From an uncultured Rothia sp. (GTDB taxonomy: Bacteria; Actinomycetota; Actinomycetes; Actinomycetales; Micrococcaceae), in assembly GCF_937976295.1 (NCBI RefSeq), contig NZ_CALJRY010000009.1, forward strand, positions 1-17,871: DNA of 17,871 nucleotides, in the 5' to 3' direction. Position numbers and translations under genes: made by a program. The notes under the pieces are model-generated. The model did no database searches and was not told the origin of the DNA. It saw nothing but the letters and a program-made list of their open reading frames with translations. Shown piece by piece: positions 13,248 through 17,871 of this stretch (the stretch's first letter is position 1; each line of letters opens with the position of its first letter).

Positions 13248-14568
13248 AGCGTCGTCCTACCTTTCGTACGGGAGTTCCATCATCGTAAGTGCGCCAGTCT
13301 TCGGGCAGGAGCGCATCGAGCACGTCGTCGATGGTCACTGCGCCTACCAGGCGGTGCGATTCGTTCACAATGGGAACGATGGTCAGGTCGTAGGTTGCCA
13401 GCACGCGTGCCAGCTCTTCCAAACTGGCCTGGTCAGAGACAGGCTCAGTGTCGGTATCGAGGATGTGACCAATCGGCTCGCTCGGCGGCACGCGCAGCAG
13501 CTTCTGCATGTGCACCAGACCCAAGTACTTGCCGGTCGGCGTTTCCAGGGGCGGGCGGGTCACCATGACGGCAGCCGCCATCGCGGGAGGGATCTCCTCG
13601 GCGCGGATGTGCGCGAGCGCCTCCGCGACGGTCGCCTCGGGGGAGAGGATGATCGGCACCGGGTTCATGAGCGAACCGGCGGTACCTTCGTCGTATTCGA
13701 GCAGTCGACGCACGTCGTCTGCTTCGTCGGGTTCCATGAGTTCGAGCAGCTTCTCACGCTGGGCGTCGTCCAGCTCGATGAGCAGGTCGGCGGCGTCGTC
13801 CGGTTCCATCTCTTCGAGGACCTGCGCGGCACGCTCGTCGTCCAGGTGCGACAGAATCTGCACCTGGTCCTCGGCGGGCAGCTCCTGCAGAACGTCTGCG
13901 AGGCGCTCATCCTGCAGCTCGGCGGCGATTTCGACCATGCGCTTATCGCTCATCTCGTGGATAGCGTCCGCAAGGTCGGCAGGCTTGGAGTTCTCGTGGT
14001 TAGCGACGAACGCGGTTGCCGCCTGCGGCTCCACGTCGGTGGAGAGCAGAGCCTCGTCCCAGTCGACGATGAGGGTCTCCTTGGAGCGGCGGCGCCACGT
14101 GCTGGAGCCGGAGTTGACACGGGAAACGAACAGCTCGGTCACGCCCCAGTCGCCGTTGCGGCGCTGCTCAATGGCGACGTCCTCAATGACGGCGTCGCCG
14201 CTGCCGTCGAGCAGGCGCACGCGGCGGTCAAAGAGCTCACCAACGATGAGAGTCTCAGAGTTGCGCTGCTCGAAGCGGCGCAGGTTCACCAGGCCGGTCG
14301 AAATAATCTGGGAGGCGTCGATGCTGCGCACGCGGGTCATGGGCATGAACACGCGTTTCTTGCCGAGCACCTCAACGATGATGCCGACGACAATCGGTTC
14401 GCTGCCCTTGGCGGGGCGGGCGCCGGCAATGGAGGCACCCAGGCCGCGTTTGAGCACGACGACGTCTCGGAGACGGCCGAGGCGGTCACCGAAGGGGTCA
14501 AACACGTCGAGGCCCAAAAGGCGGGCAATGTAAATCTTGCTGGGGGTGCTGAACTTCGAATTGCTCAC
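13240..14568 (-). CDS. Soluble PRC-barrel / MgtE_N / CBS-pair protein
   Basis: A 442-aa protein with no membrane segment. Two PRC-barrel-like repeats are apparent at about 10-90 (IYIARLLGLDVFDPFGDRLG) and 105-150 (LIVGELFDRRVRLLDGSG). An MgtE N-terminal superhelical domain runs from about 195 to 300 (DLADAIHEM, then repeated L-P-x-E-D/L-D-D helices). CBS domains follow at about 301-360 and 370-425 (MNPVPIILSPEATVAEAL, then TIVPIVNESHRLVGAVTIDDVLDAL). In MgtE these domains sense Mg2+ and nucleotides and gate a channel; here the channel part is absent, so a regulatory or sensing role is inferred. I chose the GTG at 14568 because TACCCT ends exactly 6 nt upstream, giving a leaderless start; the upstream extension is Pro/Arg-rich and not domain-like. 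It is first of three overlapping genes. Confidence 0.82.
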   Translation of the reverse strand: MSNSKFSTPSKIYIARLLGLDVFDPFGDRLGRLRDVVVLKRGLGASIAGARPAKGSEPIVVGIIVEVLGKKRVFMPMTRVRSIDASQIISTGLVNLRRFEQRNSETLIVGELFDRRVRLLDGSGDAVIEDVAIEQRRNGDWGVTELFVSRVNSGSSTWRRRSKETLIVDWDEALLSTDVEPQAATAFVANHENSKPADLADAIHEMSDKRMVEIAAELQDERLADVLQELPAEDQVQILSHLDDERAAQVLEEMEPDDAADLLIELDDAQREKLLELMEPDEADDVRRLLEYDEGTAGSLMNPVPIILSPEATVAEALAHIRAEEIPPAMAAAVMVTRPPLETPTGKYLGLVHMQKLLRVPPSEPIGHILDTDTEPVSDQASLEELARVLATYDLTIVPIVNESHRLVGAVTIDDVLDALLPEDWRTYDDGTPVRKVGRRFA

Positions 14569-14574
14569 CTCTCT

Positions 14575-14580
14575 AGGGTA
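14575..14580 (-). promoter_or_regulatory. Candidate -10 box of the CBS-DUF1003-mrp operon
   Basis: On the minus strand TACCCT occupies 14580 to 14575. Its last T is separated from the GTG by the six bases AGAGAG, so transcription should start on the GTG itself. No clear -35 box is visible. AGAGAG directly abutting the GTG is too close to act as a normal ribosome-binding site. Confidence 0.45.
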
Positions 14581-14685
14581 CGCTCCGCCGCGGGGATTCG
14601 CACTTTGAGAAGCCGAATTGAACGGGTGTTCGCTACGCCTGTAGAGGAGCTGACTGCCCACCGGGTCCAGGGTTGGGGTGGGCGG

Positions 14686-14691
14686 TAGAAT
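14686..14691 (+). promoter_or_regulatory. Candidate -10 box of the YflT-like gene
   Basis: TAGAAT at 14686-14691 lies 7 nt before the ATG at 14699, so transcription would begin within a base of the ATG. There is no ribosome-binding site of usual spacing. No convincing -35 box is seen. Confidence 0.5.
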
Positions 14692-14698
14692 AGAAGCC

Positions 14699-15685
14699 AT
14701 GACTTCTAAACTGCCGAATATTCCCTCGACCCCGACTTCTTCTTTCGTGGCATCGCGCCTGGCACAGGCTCAGGGCAAGCCCCTGCCCGCCGGTGAGGCG
14801 ATTGCCTCCTTCGTGCGTCACGATGATGCGCTCGCCGCTTTTGATGTGCTCAGCGAGCAGGATTATCCGGTTACGGCGCTGTACCTGATCAATGACGGTA
14901 TCCGCCAGGTGGAGTACCCGGTACAGGCCGGTTATGGTCGTACCCTGATTTTTGCGGCGATTCAGGGTGCGTCGATGGGCCTGATGTTTTCGGTGCTGTT
15001 GGCGCTGACCGGTGACTCTTTTGCATCGGTGGCACTAAAGTACGTGCCGATGTCGGTGGCTGTGTTTGTGCTGTGGCAGATGTACATTCTGCGCCGCGGC
15101 AGGGGTGTTCGTTACCCGATGCGTACCGAAGCGATTCCCTCGCGCACCGTGATGTACGCTCTGCCGGAGTACGCCCAGGAGGCGCGCCGCGTACTGGGTG
15201 CGCATCCTCGCTTCTCTGCGGCGGTTGCGGCTGCGCGTGCGGCGGCAGCTCCGGAGGCTTCGCAGGCGCGTGCCGCTCAGAGCACCGTCTCAATGAATGG
15301 TGCGCCGGTTCCGACCGGCGCCCCGAAGGCTCCCTCGTACCGTGCCCAGGCGGGTAGCCAGCCGGCACCGAACCAGAACCTGCCCGAACGTGACACGACC
15401 GCGCAGAACGCGGTGGCTCAGAGTGCGGCGCAGAACATGCCCGCACCGGCTGCCCCCGCTCAGCCCGCCCAACCCACTCAGCCTGCGGAACAGGCAAGCA
15501 CTGACCAGGCAACCGGTCAGAAGTCAGATACGCAGAAGCGCCCGGCACAGCGGTACGGTCTGCGCGTGGACGACCCGGAAGAATACGCGAAGCTGATTCA
15601 GCCCAAGCCGCAACGTCCGACTCCGCGCCCGCAGGGCCTGCAGGATAAGTCCTCGCACAGTAATTCCGCGAAGGACTCCGAATAG
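14699..15685 (+). CDS. General stress 17M-like (YflT-type) membrane protein
   Basis: A 328-aa protein. Residues 33-80 resemble the general stress protein 17M-like/YflT domain: FVRHDDALAAFDVLSEQDYP, then VTALYLINDGIRQVEYPVQ. Two hydrophobic segments follow at about 82-105 and 110-131, the first with the Gly/Ala spacing usual after this domain. The C-terminal half (about 175-328) is a low-complexity Ala/Pro/Gln tail ending in a short conserved-looking stretch (YGLRVDDPEEYAKLI). The frame opens 7 codons further up at a GTG, but TAGAAT lies in that stretch, so I chose the ATG at 14699. It is divergent from the CBS-DUF1003-mrp operon, separated by 130 nt. Its biochemical role is unknown; 'stress' comes only from the family name. 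Confidence 0.75.
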   Translation: MTSKLPNIPSTPTSSFVASRLAQAQGKPLPAGEAIASFVRHDDALAAFDVLSEQDYPVTALYLINDGIRQVEYPVQAGYGRTLIFAAIQGASMGLMFSVLLALTGDSFASVALKYVPMSVAVFVLWQMYILRRGRGVRYPMRTEAIPSRTVMYALPEYAQEARRVLGAHPRFSAAVAAARAAAAPEASQARAAQSTVSMNGAPVPTGAPKAPSYRAQAGSQPAPNQNLPERDTTAQNAVAQSAAQNMPAPAAPAQPAQPTQPAEQASTDQATGQKSDTQKRPAQRYGLRVDDPEEYAKLIQPKPQRPTPRPQGLQDKSSHSNSAKDSE

Positions 15686-15743
15686 GCTCCAGCCGCAACG
15701 GCGGAAAACAGGCGGAGAAGACGGCGACTGAGAAGATACGCGA

Positions 15744-15779
15744 AAAGCCCCTCACCGAAACGAATCGGTGAGGGGCTTT
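15744..15779. terminator. Bidirectional terminator between the YflT-like gene and pepP
   Basis: A perfect 15-bp stem pairs 15744-15758 (AAAGCCCCTCACCGA) with 15765-15779 around a 6-nt loop. T-rich ends exist in both directions (TTTC on plus, and a run from AAAA on minus). It serves two convergent genes. Confidence 0.92.
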
Positions 15780-15833
15780 CCCTATGCACATACAACCGGC
15801 ACTAACCGGTGTTAGTGGCGTGAAGAGTCAGGC

Positions 15834-17363
15834 TTACTTCGCCAGCTTCGCCATCCACTCCTCAATGCCCTCAACGGTGCGCGGCAGTGCAGCGGAGAGG
15901 TTCACGTTGCCGTCCTCGGTGCAGAGCACGTCGTCCTCAAGGCGGATACCGATACCGCGGTACTCCTCGGGAATGGACATGTCCTCTTCCTTGAAGTACA
16001 GCGCCGGCTCAATGGTGAAGACCATGCCCGGCTCCAGCTCAGCCCACATGTACAGCTCAGCCTTCGCCTGCGCGCAGTCGTGCACGTCCAGGCCCAGGTG
16101 GTGGCTGGTGCCGTGCGGCATCCAGCGGCGGTGCTGACCGCCCTCAACGGTGAGCGAAACCTCGGCAGAAACCGGCAGCAGGCCCCACTCTTCCAGACGG
16201 TGAGCCAGAACCTCCATCGCGGCGTCGTGAAGTTCGTGGAACTTACGGCCAGGCTTAGCCACAGCGAATGCGGCGTCAGCAGCCTCCAGCACAGCGTTGT
16301 AGACCTTCGCCTGAACCTCGGTGAACTTGCCGTTCACGGGGAAGGTGCGGGTCACGTCTGCGGTGTACAGGGTGTCGTCCTCAACGCCTGCGTCCAGCAG
16401 CAGCAGCTTGCCGTCGTCGACGGTGCCGTTGTTGCGGATCCAGTGCAGGATGGTTGCGTTGTTACCGCACGCTGCGATGGTGTCGTAGCCCAGATCGTTA
16501 CCGTCGGTACGTGCCACGGAGAAGAACGCGGTCTCAACGACGCGCTCGCCGCGGTGGTGCTCCTTAGCCTTCGGCAGGGAGCGGATGACCTCTTCGAAGC
16601 CCTTGACGGTCATGTCAACGGAACGCTGCAGGTTCTCAACCTCGATAGCGTCCTTGATCAGGCGAGCCTCGGAGAGCGCCACAGCCAGCTCGGAGTCCAG
16701 CTTGTCAGCCTGCTCCAGCTCCACGCCGGTGTTGTAGCGGGAGGTGTCAACCAGCGCGTCAACAGCCGGGTCAACGTTGCGGACCAGGCGGATGTTCACG
16801 CCGCCCAGGCCCTGGTTGCCGGCGTTCTTGGTGATAGCAACCTCAAGCTCGGACAGGTCGCGGGTACGCAGACCGAAACGCTCGGAGAATTCCTTCAAGG
16901 TGGGGCGGGGGCCAACCCAGAACTCGCCGTAGCGTGCATCCGCGTAGAACTCTGCGGTGTCGCGGCCAGCCAGCGGACGGAAGTACAGGGTGACCTCGTG
17001 GTTGGAGCCGTTGTCGCCGGTACCCTCTTCGACGGGCTCGAAGATCAGCACAGCGTCGGGCTCGTGGTCGATGCCCAGACCGGTCTGGTGCGCAAACGCC
17101 GAGTGGGGGCGGAAGCGGTAGTCGCAGTCGTTGGAGCGGACCTTCAGCGGGCCTGCGGGCAGGACCAGGCGCTCGCCGGGGAATGCCTTGGAAATCTTGG
17201 CTCGGCGCTTGGCGGCGTAGTCTGCTACGGGCTCGCGGGTGTAGCCGTCATCTTCGGCAGGTGCCCAGTTTGCGGCAATGAATTCGGTAAACGCAGACGC
17301 CTTGGGGGTGCTGCGGTGGTCAGTCTTCTGAGCTTCGGTGCTCTTCTCGTTGTTCTCAGTCAT
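15834..17363 (-). CDS. pepP: Xaa-Pro aminopeptidase (aminopeptidase P, M24B)
   Basis: A cytoplasmic metallopeptidase that removes N-terminal residues preceding proline. The 509-aa product has the AMP_N creatinase-like N-domain (about 42-190, LVLPAGPLKVRSNDCDYRFRP region) and a C-terminal pita-bread domain. The five metal ligands are visible: Asp324 (LLLDAG), Asp336 (TADVTRTFP), His421 (HGTSHHLGLDVHD), Glu452 (FTIEPALYF) and Glu476 (IGIRLEDDVL). Further conserved His417 and His428 flank the metal His. Length is slightly above the E. coli enzyme because of a hydrophilic N-terminal extension. The ATG at 17363 lies 6 nt after TATGAT, a good -10 box, so the mRNA is probably leaderless. It is a single-gene unit sharing a bidirectional terminator with the YflT-like gene. 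Confidence 0.93.
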   Translation of the reverse strand: MTENNEKSTEAQKTDHRSTPKASAFTEFIAANWAPAEDDGYTREPVADYAAKRRAKISKAFPGERLVLPAGPLKVRSNDCDYRFRPHSAFAHQTGLGIDHEPDAVLIFEPVEEGTGDNGSNHEVTLYFRPLAGRDTAEFYADARYGEFWVGPRPTLKEFSERFGLRTRDLSELEVAITKNAGNQGLGGVNIRLVRNVDPAVDALVDTSRYNTGVELEQADKLDSELAVALSEARLIKDAIEVENLQRSVDMTVKGFEEVIRSLPKAKEHHRGERVVETAFFSVARTDGNDLGYDTIAACGNNATILHWIRNNGTVDDGKLLLLDAGVEDDTLYTADVTRTFPVNGKFTEVQAKVYNAVLEAADAAFAVAKPGRKFHELHDAAMEVLAHRLEEWGLLPVSAEVSLTVEGGQHRRWMPHGTSHHLGLDVHDCAQAKAELYMWAELEPGMVFTIEPALYFKEEDMSIPEEYRGIGIRLEDDVLCTEDGNVNLSAALPRTVEGIEEWMAKLAK

Positions 17364-17369
17364 GGGTTA

Positions 17370-17375
17370 ATCATA
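17370..17375 (-). promoter_or_regulatory. pepP -10 box, leaderless arrangement
   Basis: On the minus strand TATGAT occupies 17375 to 17370 and is followed by TAACCC and then the pepP ATG. Its last T is at -7 relative to the ATG. No ribosome-binding site or clear -35 box is present. Confidence 0.55.
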
Positions 17376-17451
17376 GCTTCTTCACCACAGGTGGGCAGGT
17401 GTTTTAGCGCTTTTGACCATAAGAGAGGAGGTGGTGGGGCAGAATATATCT

Positions 17452-17480
17452 TTGACCTGCGACCGGGTGCCCAATATTGC
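17452..17480 (+). promoter_or_regulatory. Candidate promoter of the PHP-domain gene
   Basis: TTGACC at 17452-17457 is followed after a 17-nt spacer by TATTGC at 17475-17480. The -35 box is good and the -10 box weak. This would give a leader of about 90 nt before the ATG at 17580, which, unlike several neighbours, has a strong ribosome-binding site. Confidence 0.3.
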
Positions 17481-17579
17481 GCCGCTGATATTGGTAGGGT
17501 TGAATCAGAAGAGTAGATGACATGCCTTAAAACCCCGCTGAGGTGGCGACGAACTAGCAGGGGCGGGGAAGGAGAGAAT

Positions 17580-17871
17580 ATGACGCAGACAGAACACCGA
17601 AATAGTGCACCGCTACATAACGCGCAGCAGGCACCGCAGCCCGCTGAATTGGGTGCGCCTGAAAACCTGAACCGCGCCGGGCGCTACGACCTGCATATTC
17701 ACTCCGCTATTTCTGACGGCACGCAGAGCCTGACCGAGCTGGTGCCGCTGATTGCTCGCACCGGGTTGGCGGGGTTCGCGCTCACTGACCACGATACGAC
17801 GGCGGGGTGGGCGCAGGCGGCTCAGCTGGCGGATGAGCACGGTCTGGATTTTCTGCCGGGTGCCGAGTTCT
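17580..17871 (+). CDS. PHP-domain phosphoesterase, 5' part only
   Basis: The first 97 residues of a protein cut by the window edge. After a hydrophilic, Gln/Ala-rich N-terminus of about 35 residues comes the PHP signature: YDLHIHSAISDGTQ (first metal motif HxH), then an Ala/Leu-rich helix, FALTDHDTTAGW (TDHDT motif) and LDFLPGAEF, where the Glu is a further likely ligand. This matches the YciV/TrpH-like PHP phosphoesterase family (3',5'-nucleoside bisphosphate or oligoribonucleotide hydrolysis by family), though DNA polymerase-linked PHP proteins start similarly. The ATG has GGAAGGAGAG upstream. It is divergent from pepP, 216 nt apart. Substrate and total length cannot be judged here. Confidence 0.82.
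   Translation, partial: MTQTEHRNSAPLHNAQQAPQPAELGAPENLNRAGRYDLHIHSAISDGTQSLTELVPLIARTGLAGFALTDHDTTAGWAQAAQLADEHGLDFLPGAEF

Noticed and set aside
13030..14688. A 552-codon plus-strand frame over the CBS and DUF1003 genes
   Set aside because: It is antisense to genes with recognisable CBS and MgtE_N domains, and it covers parts of two genes, so it is a shadow.
16080..17516. A 478-codon plus-strand frame over pepP
   Set aside because: It is antisense to a complete aminopeptidase P with all metal ligands; Val/Gly/Gln-rich composition fits an antisense shadow.
17425..17517. A GTG-started frame of about 28 codons between pepP and the PHP gene, next to an AGGAGG sequence
   Set aside because: The AGGAGG is only 0-2 nt from the possible GTG starts, and the frame overlaps a candidate promoter. 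I see no support for a peptide.
1..17871. CRISPR array, insertion sequence, integrase, att site, toxin-antitoxin or defence genes
   Set aside because: I looked for regular spaced repeats, terminal inverted repeats with a transposase, and defence-domain motifs on both strands, and saw none. The short tandem repeats have no spacers.

Overview
The window looks like chromosomal DNA of a GC-rich actinobacterium. The gene content (gluABCD-type glutamate uptake, succinylase-type dapD/dapE, TatB, an Mrp ATPase lacking a CxxC motif, MgtE_N/PRC/CBS and DUF1003 genes, a PIG-V-like mannosyltransferase) and base composition suggest Micrococcaceae, and Rothia (R. mucilaginosa-like) is my best guess. The genus is an inference; no rRNA or marker search was possible. 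I see no tRNA, rRNA, transposase, integrase, phage gene or CRISPR array. Nearly all of it is ordinary, densely packed housekeeping sequence.

Layout. 1-3430, minus strand: a four-gene amino-acid (glutamate-type) ABC importer, order gluA-gluB-gluC-gluD. 3427-3799: a long gene-free leader/intergenic stretch holding the galE terminator and several palindromes. 3800-4813, minus: galE. 5016-5942, minus: a DUF4253 protein whose N-terminus is six 15-nt repeat units and whose upstream region carries three 13-bp tandem repeats. 6216-8476: divergent dapD (minus) and dapE (plus), two lysine/diaminopimelate steps sharing a 110-bp control region. 8566-10349, plus: a small one-TM protein and a polytopic PIG-V-like mannosyltransferase. 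10629-11006, plus: tatB. 11123-14568, minus: a tightly overlapped operon PRC/MgtE_N/CBS - DUF1003 - mrp. 14699-15685, plus: a YflT-type (general stress 17M-like) membrane protein divergent from that operon. 15834-17363, minus: aminopeptidase P. 17580 to the window end, plus: the start of a PHP-domain phosphoesterase.

How it works together. DapD and DapE feed meso-diaminopimelate and lysine to the cell wall and protein synthesis. GluABCD imports the amino donor glutamate. GalE supplies UDP-galactose for envelope glycans, and the mannosyltransferase probably acts on envelope lipids or proteins. TatB belongs to folded-protein export. The CBS-DUF1003-mrp operon has overlapping genes and a divergent stress-family membrane gene. 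It is the best candidate for a poorly described functional module.

Most interesting signals. (1) At six transcription starts a TANNNT -10 hexamer sits 6-7 nt before the start codon, implying leaderless mRNAs; these also fix the start choice for dapD, the CBS gene, the YflT gene and pepP. (2) Fifteen-nt in-frame tandem duplications recur in three unrelated genes (DUF4253, dapE, tatB), and there are 13-bp tandem repeats in the DUF4253 promoter region. (3) A 34-nt near-duplicate of the 3' end of the mannosyltransferase gene lies in the next intergenic region. (4) A channel-less PRC-MgtE_N-CBS protein is coupled to DUF1003 and an Mrp without CxxC. I did not find a clear novel defence or mobile system.
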